From contig DJXE01000168.1 of the NCBI GenBank assembly GCA_002449595.1, positions 1 through 31,904 on the forward strand: 31,904 bases of DNA. Direction: 5' to 3'. This DNA comes from Lachnospiraceae bacterium UBA7012. GTDB lineage: Bacteria; Bacillota; Clostridia; Lachnospirales; Lachnospiraceae. The position numbers and the translations under genes were made by a program. Numbering within the stretch: the stretch's first letter is position 1; the number at the start of each line of letters is the position of its first letter. This document shows positions 14,410 to 22,520 of this stretch, in pieces. Under the pieces are notes generated by a model. The model searched no databases. It saw nothing but the letters and a program-made list of their open reading frames with translations, and was not told the origin of the DNA.

Positions 14410-15867
14410 ATGAGCAAGCTCGAGGAAGCGCGTGTATTTGAGCAGGAGTGGAAGAGTGAAGTCGACCGGAGACGGCCGGTGTTCCACCTGACCCCGACAG
14501 TCGGATGGATGAACGACCCGAACGGATTCTCGCGGTATAAGGACAAATATCATCTTTTTTACCAGTATTACCCTTATGACGTGAAGTGGGGCCCGATGTA
14601 CTGGGGCCACGCGGTGTCTGATGATCTGATCAGATGGGAGCGGCGCCCGGTCGCGCTCGCGCCGGACGAGCCCTATGAGAGCGGCTGCTACTCGGGAACT
14701 GCGGCGCAGTCCCCGGAATACGGCCAGGTGCTGATGTACACGGCGCACCTCGTCGACCGCTCCGGCATCGTGACCGAGACTCAGTGCATTGCCTACGGCG
14801 ACGGGGAGAACTTCAGGAAATTCCCTGAGAATCCCGTGATCCGCACGGAGCAGCTTCCGGAAGGCATGCGCGCCTCGGACTTCCGCGATCCCAAGATCTT
14901 CCGGGATGACGACACCTGGTACGCACTCATTGTCTGCATGGATGAGGACGGTTACGGGAATGCGCTGCTGTACTCCTCGAAAGACCTGAAGAAGTGGACC
15001 TATGTAAACACGATCTTAAAGAGCGAGGATGCGCTCGGAAGGATGTGGGAGTGCCCGGACATCTTCAAAATGGAAGAGAAGACCGTGATGCTCCTCTCGG
15101 CGGTCGAGATGGAGGCGACAAGAGATTTCGTCCATCACAACGGCCACGAAGTCCTGTATCTCGTCGGTAACTACGATAAGGAAAAGCACGAGTTCGAGCC
15201 GGAGTCCTACGGCTGCGTCGACGCCGGCCTCGATTTCTACGCGCCGCAGACGGTCGAAGCGCCGGATGGCCGCAGGATCATGATCGGCTGGATCGGATCC
15301 TGGCAGAACGCGGTGACGCCGAAGGAACTGCCGTTCAACGGCATGATGAGCGTCCCGAGAGAGCTCTCCGTGCGGGACGGCAGGCTGTACCAGACGCCGG
15401 TCCGTGAGATCGAGAACTATTACACGGATACGGTCGAGCGCACAGCGATTATCGGGATGAAGAAGGTCATGCTCGAGGACGTCGAGGGCCGCATCGCGGA
15501 CATCGAGATGGAGATCCGGGGGCGCGACTTCGACACCTTCACGATCTGCATTGCGGAGAACGACCGCTATGAGACCGTCATCAACTATGATAAGAGAGAC
15601 AGGCTCCTGACCTTTGACCGCCTCTTCTCGGGCAACCGCAAGGACAGCCTGAACATGCGGACGATGCCGGTGACTGCTGAGAAAGAGCTTTTCCGGCTGC
15701 GCCTCATCCTCGACCGGTACTCCGTCGAGATCTTCGCGGACGACGGCGCGGAGGTCATGACGAGCACGATCTTCACGCCTCTGGAGGCGGACGGCATCAG
15801 CTTCGTCTGCGACGGGCGCGCGGAGCTCAGCGTCGTGAAGCACGGGATCCGCGTAGATCAGGAATGA
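14410..15867 (+). CDS. GH32 beta-fructosidase (sucrose/sucrose-6-phosphate hydrolase)
   Basis: 485 residues, normal for this family. The nucleophile motif WMNDPNG contains Asp36, the transition-state motif FRDP has Asp160, and the acid/base motif ECPD has Glu214. An N-terminal five-bladed propeller (about 25-330) and a C-terminal beta sandwich are expected. It cleaves terminal beta-fructosyl bonds in sucrose, sucrose-6-phosphate or short fructans in the cytoplasm; no signal peptide is present. The ATG at 14410 follows AAGGAGACGG; an in-frame upstream ATG at 14338 lies within the leader hairpin and lacks a site. No PTS or fructokinase gene is adjacent, so whether the substrate is phosphorylated is unknown. 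Confidence 0.92.
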   Translation: MSKLEEARVFEQEWKSEVDRRRPVFHLTPTVGWMNDPNGFSRYKDKYHLFYQYYPYDVKWGPMYWGHAVSDDLIRWERRPVALAPDEPYESGCYSGTAAQSPEYGQVLMYTAHLVDRSGIVTETQCIAYGDGENFRKFPENPVIRTEQLPEGMRASDFRDPKIFRDDDTWYALIVCMDEDGYGNALLYSSKDLKKWTYVNTILKSEDALGRMWECPDIFKMEEKTVMLLSAVEMEATRDFVHHNGHEVLYLVGNYDKEKHEFEPESYGCVDAGLDFYAPQTVEAPDGRRIMIGWIGSWQNAVTPKELPFNGMMSVPRELSVRDGRLYQTPVREIENYYTDTVERTAIIGMKKVMLEDVEGRIADIEMEIRGRDFDTFTICIAENDRYETVINYDKRDRLLTFDRLFSGNRKDSLNMRTMPVTAEKELFRLRLILDRYSVEIFADDGAEVMTSTIFTPLEADGISFVCDGRAELSVVKHGIRVDQE

Positions 15868-15890
15868 CAGTACTACAAACGCCGGATTCG

Positions 15891-15899
15891 TGGTATTCT
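15891..15899 (+). promoter_or_regulatory. Extended -10 promoter candidate for the CofE-like gene
   Basis: TGGTATTCT, within ATTCGTGGTATTCTATATA, resembles an extended -10 and shares ATTCGTGGTA with the candidate at 2924-2932. The -35 is weak. About 100 nt of GC-rich leader follows, with no gene in it. Confidence 0.4.
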
Positions 15900-15999
15900 A
15901 TATAGCGCCGGAGAGCTTACAGACGAGTTCCCGGGCCGGCGGCGAAGCGAAGGCGCAGGACCTGCCGGCAGCGAAAAACATCAGGAAAGGAATAACACC

Positions 16000-17193
16000 G
16001 TGGAAAGAATCGTTGGAACCGTAGTGCGCGGACTGCGCGCACCGATCGTAAAGAATGGCGACGACCTCAGGAAGATCGTGGTCGACACCGTGATGCAGGC
16101 AGCGGAGAACGGAGAGTTCGCGATCCGCGACAGGGACATTCTGGCAGTGACGGAATCCATCGTCGCCCGCGCCCAGAACAACTATTGCTCTGTGGACGAC
16201 ATCGCGGAGGACGTGAGGACGAAGCTCGGCGGCGAGACGATCGGCATCGTCTTCCCGATCACGTCGAGAAACCGCTTCTCCATCGTGCTGCGCGGCTTCG
16301 CCAAGGGCGCGAAAAAGGTCGTGGTCCAGCTCTCTTATCCTTCCGATGAGGTGGGCAACCACATCGTGAGCGAGGACATGCTGGAAGAGAAGGGCGTGGA
16401 TCCGTACAAGGACGTCCTCACCGAGGAGCAGTTCGTGGCGCTGTTCGGCAGGCCGAAGCACCAGTTCACCGGAATGGACTATGTCTCTTATTACCGTCAG
16501 GTCATCGAAGATGCCGGAGCGGAGGCGGAAATCGTTTTCTCAAATGATCCCCGCACGATCCTTCAGTATACAAAGAAGGTCCTCACCTGCGACATCCACA
16601 CGAGGGCGCGCTCCAAGAGACTGCTGCTCGCGGCAGGCGCGGAGACGGTCTGCGGCATGGATGATATCATGAACGCCCCGATCAATGGCAGCGGCTACAA
16701 CGACAGGTACGGCCTGCTCGGCTCCAACAAGGCGACCGAGGACACCGTGAAGCTGTTCCCCGTGAACTGCCAGGAGTTCGTCGAGGACGTGCAGGCACAG
16801 CTGAAAGAGCGCAGCGGGAAAGACGTGGAAGTCATGGTCTACGGCGACGGCGCGTTCAAGGATCCGGTCGGCAAGATCTGGGAGCTCGCGGATCCGGTCG
16901 TCTCCCCCGGCTACACGAAGGGCCTCGAGGGAACGCCGAACGAGCTGAAGCTGAAGTATCTCGCGGACAATGAGTACGCGGATCTGACGGGCGAGGAGCT
17001 GAAGGAAGCGATCCGCCGCAAGATCGAGGAGAAGGACGCCGACCTGGTCGGACAGATGGTCTCTGAGGGAACGACGCCCAGGCACCTGACCGATCTTATC
17101 GGGTCGCTCTGCGACCTGACGAGCGGAAGCGGCGACAAGGGAACGCCTTTCGTCTATATTCAGGGCTATTTCGACAACTACACCAAGGACTGA
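16000..17193 (+). CDS. CofE-like ligase (coenzyme F420-0:L-glutamate ligase family)
   Basis: 397 residues starting with GTG after AGGAAAGG. It resembles the Firmicute branch of the F420 gamma-glutamyl ligase family. Recognisable parts are an early RDRDILAVTESIVARAQ segment, ITSRNRFSIVLRG, and the late DGAFKDPVGKIWELADPVVSPG segment. Archaeal CofE adds glutamate to F420-0 with GTP and is about 250 residues, so this version is considerably longer. No other F420 biosynthesis gene is in the window, and F420 is not expected in Lachnospiraceae-like anaerobes, so the true acceptor is probably something else. It is followed 80 bp later by hypB. Confidence 0.78.
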   Translation: MERIVGTVVRGLRAPIVKNGDDLRKIVVDTVMQAAENGEFAIRDRDILAVTESIVARAQNNYCSVDDIAEDVRTKLGGETIGIVFPITSRNRFSIVLRGFAKGAKKVVVQLSYPSDEVGNHIVSEDMLEEKGVDPYKDVLTEEQFVALFGRPKHQFTGMDYVSYYRQVIEDAGAEAEIVFSNDPRTILQYTKKVLTCDIHTRARSKRLLLAAGAETVCGMDDIMNAPINGSGYNDRYGLLGSNKATEDTVKLFPVNCQEFVEDVQAQLKERSGKDVEVMVYGDGAFKDPVGKIWELADPVVSPGYTKGLEGTPNELKLKYLADNEYADLTGEELKEAIRRKIEEKDADLVGQMVSEGTTPRHLTDLIGSLCDLTSGSGDKGTPFVYIQGYFDNYTKD

Positions 17194-17206
17194 TAGATAC
17201 GTAGTA

Positions 17207-17255
17207 ACAGTGCACAGGGTCAGAAGACGGGAACGCTTTTTGGCCCTGTTGCTGT
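17207..17255 (+). other. Imperfect inverted and direct repeats before hypB
   Basis: ACAGGG (17214-17219) can pair with CCCTGT (17244-17249), extended imperfectly by ACAG and CTGT outside. GCACAGGG recurs at 17212 and again near 17260, just before the hypB start. A T5 run lies in the loop, not after the stem, so it is not a convincing terminator. Confidence 0.35.
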
Positions 17256-17273
17256 CTTTGCACAGGGAACAAG

Positions 17274-17954
17274 ATGGATAACGTAAAAGTAATTGAAGTA
17301 AAGCAGGGGATCCTCGAGGAGAACGGGCGCATCGCCGACGAGGTGAGACAGGAGATGAGGGAGAAAAAGATCTTTTTCCTGAATCTCATGGGTTCTCCCG
17401 GCGCGGGCAAGACGACGACGCTCCTGAAGCTGATCTCGGACCTGAAGGACGAGTTCACGATCGGCGTCATCGAAGTGGACAATGACTCCGCAGTTGACGC
17501 GGAGAAGATGGCGGCGGCGGGCGTCCGCACCGTGCAACTCCACACCGGGACGATGTGCCACACGGACGCGGTGATGGCGCGGCGCGGCATCGAGGAGCTC
17601 GGCACGGACGGGCTGGACATCATCGTCCTCGAGAACATCGGGAACCTCGTCTGTCCGGCGGAGTTTGACATCGGGTCCGTGAAGCGCGCGGTGATCCTGT
17701 CGACGCCGGAGGGGCACGACAAGCCGCTCAAGTATCCTCTGATGTTTGAGGTGAGCGACGCGATGATCGTGAACAAGACCGACGTCAGCGAGGTGTTTGA
17801 TTTCGATCTCGCGCAGGCTGAGAAGAATGCAAGGATGAGGAATCCTGAGATCCAAGTGTTTCCGGTCAGCGGCAAGGCGGGGACCGGGTTCGAGGCGCTC
17901 GAGGCGTGGCTGAGGAAGGCTGTCGCGGAGTGGCGCGGAGAAGGGGAAGCCTGA
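17274..17954 (+). CDS. hypB: HypB-family nickel-insertion GTPase
   Basis: 226 residues. Walker A is GSPGAGKT (40-47), the base-recognition motif is NKTD (167-170), and the metal site residues Cys95-His96 (TMCHTDA) and Cys127 (NLVCPAEFD) are present. HypB uses GTP hydrolysis to deliver nickel to [NiFe] hydrogenase, often with HypA. The N-terminal histidine-rich nickel store is absent, as in many HypBs. No hypA, hypCDEF, hydrogenase or urease gene is in the window, so it is an orphan here. The start follows AGGGAAC. It lies between a CofE-like ligase and malic enzyme, in the same direction. Confidence 0.92.
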   Translation: MDNVKVIEVKQGILEENGRIADEVRQEMREKKIFFLNLMGSPGAGKTTTLLKLISDLKDEFTIGVIEVDNDSAVDAEKMAAAGVRTVQLHTGTMCHTDAVMARRGIEELGTDGLDIIVLENIGNLVCPAEFDIGSVKRAVILSTPEGHDKPLKYPLMFEVSDAMIVNKTDVSEVFDFDLAQAEKNARMRNPEIQVFPVSGKAGTGFEALEAWLRKAVAEWRGEGEA

Positions 17955-18004
17955 GCCGACGGTTGTTTTTGTCGGTTATTGGGTCCGCGGCGCGTTGCCG
18001 CGGA
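17954..18004 (+). terminator. Two hairpins after hypB, possible terminator
   Basis: AGCCGAC (17954-17960) pairs with GTCGGTT (17971-17977), with a T-run in the loop. TCCGCGGC (17984-17991) pairs perfectly with GCCGCGGA (17997-18004). AT-rich sequence follows, but without a clear T-run. They may end or process the hypB message. Confidence 0.4.
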
Positions 18005-18021
18005 GATAAATTAATTATGAT
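17995..18021 (+). promoter_or_regulatory. Weak promoter candidate for malic enzyme
   Basis: TTGCCG (17995-18000) and TATGAT (18016-18021) are near-consensus boxes, but the 15-bp spacer is short and the -35 lies in the hairpin. The AT-rich stretch at 18005-18025 stands out from the GC-rich surroundings. Confidence 0.3.
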
Positions 18022-18113
18022 CATCATCCCGCGCGCCGGAGTCGGAGCGTCGCCGGCCGGGGGAAACAAGGGAATGCAGCCGTGGGGGATGCTCCGGAAA
18101 GGAAGGCCAGAGT

Positions 18114-19286
18114 ATGGATTACGCACAGGAATCATTGAAGAAACACAAGGAGTGGGGCGGCAAGATCGAGGTCATCGCGAAGGTGCCCGTGAGCAATAAG
18201 GATGAGCTCTCGCTCGCCTATACGCCCGGCGTGGCGCAGCCCTGCCTTGAGATCCAGAAAGATCCGGACCTGTCTTACGTCCTGACGAGACGCCACAACA
18301 TGTGCGCGGTCATCACGGACGGCACGGCGGTCCTGGGACTCGGCGACATCGGCCCGGTGGCCGGCATGCCTGTCATGGAAGGCAAATGCGCCCTGTTCAA
18401 GGCGTTTGCGGACGTGGACGCGTTCCCGCTCTGCGTGAACACGAAGAACGTCGACGAGTTTGTCGAGACCGTCTACAACATCTCGGGCTCCTTCGGCGGG
18501 ATCAACCTCGAGGACATCTCGGCGCCCAGGTGCTTTGAGATCGAGCGTAAGCTCAAAGAGAAGTGCGATATCCCGATCTTCCACGACGACCAGCACGGCA
18601 CCGCGGTCATCACGCTCGCGGGCCTCACGAACGCGCTGAAGGTCGTCGGCAAGAAGAAGGAAGACGTGAAGATCGTGACGAGCGGCGCGGGCGCGGCAGC
18701 GATTGCGATCGTGAAGCTCCTTCTGTCGGCCGGCTTTAAGAACGTCATCATGACGGACCGTACCGGCGCGATCTATGAGGGCAGAGAGAACCTCAACTGG
18801 ATCAAGGAGGAGATGGCGAAGGTCACGAACCTCGAGAAGAAGCAGGGCAAGCTTGCGGACGTCATCGTCGGCGCGGACGTGTTCATCGGCGTCTCGGCTC
18901 CTGGCACGCTCACGACCGAAATGGTGAAGACCATGAACAAGGACGCGATCATCTTCGCATGCGCGAACCCGACGCCCGAGATCTTCCCGGACGACGCGAA
19001 AGCGGGCGGCGCGAAGGTCATCGCCACCGGACGCAGCGACTATCCGAACCAGATCAACAACGTCCTGGCGTTCCCCGGCATCTTCCGCGGGACGTTCGAC
19101 GTGCGCGCGAAGGACATCAACGAGGAGATGAAGATGGCGGCCGCGGCGGCGCTCGCGGGCCTGATCTCCGACGAGGAGCTGAGCGCGGATTACATCATCC
19201 CGAAGGCATTTGATCCGAGAGTCGGCAAGGCGGTCGCGGAAGCGGTCGCGAAGGCGGCGAGGGAGAGCGGCGTCGCGAGGCTGTGA
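18114..19286 (+). CDS. NAD(P)-dependent malic enzyme
   Basis: 390 residues, the short bacterial malic enzyme without a phosphotransacetylase tail. Clear motifs are [46 protein letters not shown] (metal and substrate site), [11 protein letters not shown] (nucleotide fold) and ACANPTPEI. It converts malate to pyruvate and carbon dioxide with reduction of NAD(P), in the cytoplasm. The ATG follows GGAAAGGAAGG. The gene lies 47 bp before the kinase-nitroreductase fusion; co-transcription is likely, and the nitroreductase half could in principle use the reduced nicotinamide. Confidence 0.95.
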   Translation: MDYAQESLKKHKEWGGKIEVIAKVPVSNKDELSLAYTPGVAQPCLEIQKDPDLSYVLTRRHNMCAVITDGTAVLGLGDIGPVAGMPVMEGKCALFKAFADVDAFPLCVNTKNVDEFVETVYNISGSFGGINLEDISAPRCFEIERKLKEKCDIPIFHDDQHGTAVITLAGLTNALKVVGKKKEDVKIVTSGAGAAAIAIVKLLLSAGFKNVIMTDRTGAIYEGRENLNWIKEEMAKVTNLEKKQGKLADVIVGADVFIGVSAPGTLTTEMVKTMNKDAIIFACANPTPEIFPDDAKAGGAKVIATGRSDYPNQINNVLAFPGIFRGTFDVRAKDINEEMKMAAAAALAGLISDEELSADYIIPKAFDPRVGKAVAEAVAKAARESGVARL

Positions 19287-19332
19287 ATATGACTTTTGCC
19301 CGGCCTGCCGGGGAAAGGATAGTGTATAGGTC

Positions 19333-20799
19333 ATGGAAAAGAAATTCGACATCATCAGCGTATGTGAGCCCGTGATGGATTACGCGGTCGCCATCGACCG
19401 CATCCCCGGGACGGACTCGATCGCGAAAATGTACGCGCACCTGTTCCAGTCCGGCGGCAACGCCGCCTCCGCTATTACGGCGGCGGCGCGGCTCGGCGCG
19501 AAGTGCGCCGTCATCGGAACGGTGGGCAACGACCCGTTCGGTGAATTCTGCCGCGAGGACATGGTCTACCACGGCGTCGACGTCTCCCGCCTGTTCATGC
19601 TGGAAGGCACGACGCAGTACGCGGTCTGCCTCGCCGAGAAGGAGACGCAGGGACGGAGCTTCCTCGGCCTCGAGGCCACGGTGCAGAAGGTGACGGACGA
19701 CATGCTGGACGAGGAGTTCATCGCGTCGGCGAAATACCTCCACCTCGACTGCGTCGACATGCCCGGCAAGTGGACTGCGGCGGAGATGGCGCGCAAAAAC
19801 GGCGTGCTGGTTTCCACGGACGCCGGCTACCACGGCTTCTGTGACGACACGAAGCTCCTGGAGACCTCCGACATCTTCATCATGTCCGGAATGTACTACC
19901 GGAGCCTGTTCGGCGATGACACGGACTACCTGAAGAACTGCCATGCGCTGCTTTCCCGCGGGCCGAAGATCGTGATCGTGACCCTTGGCTCGAAGGGCTG
20001 CGTCGGCACGGACGGCACGATGGACTTCACGCTCCCGGCATTCAGCGGCTACGACATCGTGGACACGACCGGCGCGGGCGACGTCTTCCACGGCGCCTTC
20101 CTCTACGCGCACATGCAGGGGTGGGACGTCAAGGAGTGCGCGCGCTTCGCGAGCGCCTTCTCGTACATCAACTCCCTGAGCCTCGGCGGCCGCGCAGGCC
20201 ATCCGACGCTCGAGATGGTCGAGACCTTCCTCGAGACGGGCAAGGTCGACCTGTCGCTTCTGGATGAGAGAAAAGCACATTATGCAGGCATCCTGCAGGT
20301 CAAAAAGCCGGATCCGATATTCCACCGCGTGAGCATCCGCCAGTACCTCGACCGGCCGGTGGAGCAGGAGAAGATCGAGACGCTCCTTCGCGCGGCCATG
20401 GCGGCGCCGTCCGCCACGAACCAGCAGCCGTGGGAGTTCTATGTAGTAACAGATAAGGAGAAGAAGGCAGCGGTCGCGTCCGCGACGAAATACGCGACGC
20501 CCGCAGAGAGGGCGCCCCTCGCGTTCGTTCCCTGCATCAGGCGGGACTGCCGCACGCTGCCGTTTGCCTACGAGGATCTGTCCGCCGCGACCCAGAACAT
20601 CCTTCTGGAAGCCGATGCCCTTGGCCTCGGCACCGTCTGGTGCGGCGTCGCCCCGGACGAGACCAACATCGCGAACGTCCGTGCGGCGCTCGACATCCCG
20701 GACAGCCTGATCCCGTTCTGCATCATCGCCTGCGGCTACCCGGCGGAGCAGAGACCGCAGGAGGACCGCTACGACGAGAGCAGGGTGCATTACGTCTGA
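19333..20799 (+). CDS. Fused PfkB sugar kinase - nitroreductase
   Basis: 488 residues in one uninterrupted frame. Residues 1-305 are a PfkB/ribokinase: substrate-side SGGNAASA (40-47), GNDPFGEF (65-72), TLGSKGC (217-223) and the catalytic DTTGAGD (244-250) with Asp250 as base. Residues about 327-488 are a nitroreductase-fold FMN enzyme: HRVSIRQYLDRPV (331-343), AAPSATNQQPWEFYVVTD (357-374) and GLGTVWCGVAP (431-441). The short linker (about 306-326) is charged and has no stop or sign of frameshift. The kinase should phosphorylate a sugar or nucleoside with ATP; the second half should reduce an unknown electrophile with NAD(P)H. The nitroreductase part is compact (about 160 residues). The start follows GGAAAGGATAG. 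Confidence 0.93.
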   Translation: MEKKFDIISVCEPVMDYAVAIDRIPGTDSIAKMYAHLFQSGGNAASAITAAARLGAKCAVIGTVGNDPFGEFCREDMVYHGVDVSRLFMLEGTTQYAVCLAEKETQGRSFLGLEATVQKVTDDMLDEEFIASAKYLHLDCVDMPGKWTAAEMARKNGVLVSTDAGYHGFCDDTKLLETSDIFIMSGMYYRSLFGDDTDYLKNCHALLSRGPKIVIVTLGSKGCVGTDGTMDFTLPAFSGYDIVDTTGAGDVFHGAFLYAHMQGWDVKECARFASAFSYINSLSLGGRAGHPTLEMVETFLETGKVDLSLLDERKAHYAGILQVKKPDPIFHRVSIRQYLDRPVEQEKIETLLRAAMAAPSATNQQPWEFYVVTDKEKKAAVASATKYATPAERAPLAFVPCIRRDCRTLPFAYEDLSAATQNILLEADALGLGTVWCGVAPDETNIANVRAALDIPDSLIPFCIIACGYPAEQRPQEDRYDESRVHYV

Positions 20800-20800
20800 A

Positions 20801-20848
20801 TATTTTTTTAAAAATGTGTTTGACCTCCTGCACCTCAGGTGTTATACT
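20801..20848 (+). promoter_or_regulatory. Strong promoter of tRNA-Val, with AT-rich upstream element
   Basis: TTGACC (20820-20825), an exact 17-bp spacer and TATACT (20843-20848) match consensus at 5/6 each. The AT tract at 20801-20815 fits an UP element. The spacer ends with the palindrome CACCTCAGGTG (20831-20841), whose ACCTCAG is repeated inverted as CTGAGGT (20869-20875). Confidence 0.85.
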
Positions 20849-20890
20849 ACGCTTTGTCAGCAAACGTACTGAGGTACAAAAAGCTGTGAT

Positions 20891-20964
20891 GCGATCATAG
20901 CTCAGCTGGGATGAGCGTCCGCTTGACGTGCGGGAGGTCACAGGTTCGATCCCTGTTGGTCGCA
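20891..20964 (+). tRNA. tRNA-Val (anticodon GAC)
   Basis: The acceptor stem is GCGATCA (20891-20897) with TGGTCGC (20957-20963), the D stem GCTC/GAGC, the anticodon stem TCCGC/GCGGG and the T arm ACAGG-TTCGATC-CCTGT. The loop TTGACGT gives anticodon GAC, valine. A20964 is the discriminator and CCA is not encoded. Confidence 0.95.
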
Positions 20965-20968
20965 GAAG

Positions 20969-21007
20969 ACCGGGAAGCCAGAGTGTTGGTTTCCCGGTTT
21001 CTTTTTT
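20969..21007 (+). terminator. Terminator of tRNA-Val
   Basis: ACCGGGAA (20969-20976) pairs with TTCCCGGT (20991-20998), with CCA/TGG pairing further in, and runs into TTTCTTTTTT. A textbook intrinsic terminator 5 bases after the tRNA. Confidence 0.93.
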
Positions 21008-21054
21008 CTCATTTCGAATCACTGCGCTGCAGGCCTGTGCGAGAGGAGCTGCAA

Positions 21055-21615
21055 ATGACAATTCACAAAAACCTGACAATGTATCATGAAGATCGCCGAA
21101 TCACGGACCCGGCAATCATTCAGTCGATCCTCGGCATGTCCGAGGTCTGCACGGTCGCGATCCACGACGAGCCGTGGCCGTACATCGTGCCGATGAATTA
21201 CGGCTGCGAGTGGGATGAGGACGGAAAGCTCATCCTCTGGCTGCATATGGCAGTGAGAGGACACCGGATCGACCTGATCAGCCAGGATCCGCATGTCGCG
21301 GTCAACGTCAACGTCTTCATGGACAGGGTAGGACACAAAGCGTATCGGAATGAATCGCACGATTACCGAAGCGTTAATGTATTCGGCAAGGCGGAGATCA
21401 TCATGCCGGATCGTGAGGAGGAGTACCTGCACGGGCTCGAGTGCCTCTGCAAAAACACCGGAAGATACAGAGGACCGCTCAAGATGACGGACGACTGGCG
21501 GAACCGCCTGCGGATATTAAAAGTAACGGCGGATGAAGTGACAGCAAAGGCGCAGTATCCGATCAGCACCGAGGAAGAAGCAGCGATGCCGCCGCTGGAG
21601 CAGACCCGGCCGTGA
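21055..21615 (+). CDS. NimA-like pyridoxamine-phosphate-oxidase-fold flavoprotein
   Basis: 186 residues with the FMN-binding split-barrel pattern: ILGMSEVCTVAIHDEPWPYIVPMNYGCEW near the N-terminus, then a hydrophobic strand and GHRIDLI. Members include the Nim proteins that reduce 5-nitroimidazoles and haem-related enzymes; resistance cannot be claimed from sequence alone. The ATG at 21055 follows GAGAGGAG; the frame extends upstream into the tRNA but that part is not coding. The stop overlaps the next start by three bases (GTGA), giving a coupled operon. Confidence 0.85.
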   Translation: MTIHKNLTMYHEDRRITDPAIIQSILGMSEVCTVAIHDEPWPYIVPMNYGCEWDEDGKLILWLHMAVRGHRIDLISQDPHVAVNVNVFMDRVGHKAYRNESHDYRSVNVFGKAEIIMPDREEEYLHGLECLCKNTGRYRGPLKMTDDWRNRLRILKVTADEVTAKAQYPISTEEEAAMPPLEQTRP

Positions 21616-22520
21616 GATATCTCTCAGACGTATTAAAAGAAGAATATGGAGAGAAGATCTACAAGCTCTCGCTGAGCAGCGGCTGCACCTGCCCGAACAG
21701 GGACGGGACGGTCGGAACCGGAGGCTGTACGTTCTGCTCCGAGGGAGGATCTGGCGATTTCGCGGCGGCGTTTGCGCCGATTCCGCAGCAGATCCGGGAG
21801 GCGCAGGCGCGGATCCGGCAGAAGACGGACGCGCGGCGGTTCATCGCATATTTCCAGTCGTTCACTAACACTTACGGAGACGTGGATCGCCTGAAGCGCC
21901 TGTATGAGGAGACGATCCGGCGAGAGGACGTCGTTGCGCTCTCAATCGGAACACGCCCGGACTGCCTCGGCGATGAGGTGATGGAAATGCTTTTCTCCTT
22001 GAACAAGGAGAAGCCGGTCTGGGTGGAGCTCGGCCTGCAGACGGCGCATGATGATACAGCGAAAAGAGTCAATCGCGGATACGATCTTGGCTGTTTCGAG
22101 GCCGCATACGCGCGGCTGAAAGCGGCGGGACTCACCGTCATCCTGCACCTGATCTTCGGGCTCCCGGGGGAGAGCCGCGAGGACATGCTGGACTCCGTCC
22201 GGTATATCGCGGCGCTGAAGCCGCAGGCGGACGGCGTGAAGCTTCAGATGCTGCATGTCCTGAAGGGCACGGAGCTGGCGAGGCAGTATGAAGAGAAGCC
22301 GTTTCCGCTGCTGTCGATGGAGGAGTACACGGATCTCATCGCGGAGAGTGTGCGCATCCTGCCGGAGGATATGGTGATCCACCGCATGACGGGTGACGGG
22401 CCGCGGAAGCTGCTGATCGCGCCGCTGTGGACGACAGACAAAAAACGGGTGCTGAATACTCTGCGGCGCAAGCTGGCAAATACAGTACCGAATAGGGAAA
22501 AGGAGGATCGGAGGCCATGA
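21612..22520 (+). CDS. Radical SAM protein, YtqA/TIGR01212 family
   Basis: 302 residues. The N-terminus YLSDVLKEEYGEKIYKLSL leads into the cluster motif CTCPNRDGTVGTGGCTFC, the characteristic iron-sulfur and S-adenosylmethionine site of this family. RPDCLGDEVMEML and LHLIFGLPGESREDML follow in the expected barrel order. The family is conserved in Firmicutes and has been linked to tRNA modification, but its reaction is not settled. The GTG start overlaps the upstream stop, and its own stop overlaps the next start (ATGA), so three genes are translationally coupled. Confidence 0.9.
   Translation: MRYLSDVLKEEYGEKIYKLSLSSGCTCPNRDGTVGTGGCTFCSEGGSGDFAAAFAPIPQQIREAQARIRQKTDARRFIAYFQSFTNTYGDVDRLKRLYEETIRREDVVALSIGTRPDCLGDEVMEMLFSLNKEKPVWVELGLQTAHDDTAKRVNRGYDLGCFEAAYARLKAAGLTVILHLIFGLPGESREDMLDSVRYIAALKPQADGVKLQMLHVLKGTELARQYEEKPFPLLSMEEYTDLIAESVRILPEDMVIHRMTGDGPRKLLIAPLWTTDKKRVLNTLRRKLANTVPNREKEDRRP

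Noticed and set aside
16000..17193. True F420 biosynthesis
   Set aside because: No other F420 gene is in view, and the protein is longer than CofE; only family membership is claimed.
20801..20815. Terminator of the fusion gene at the T-run
   Set aside because: No stem precedes the T-run; it fits an UP element of the tRNA promoter better.
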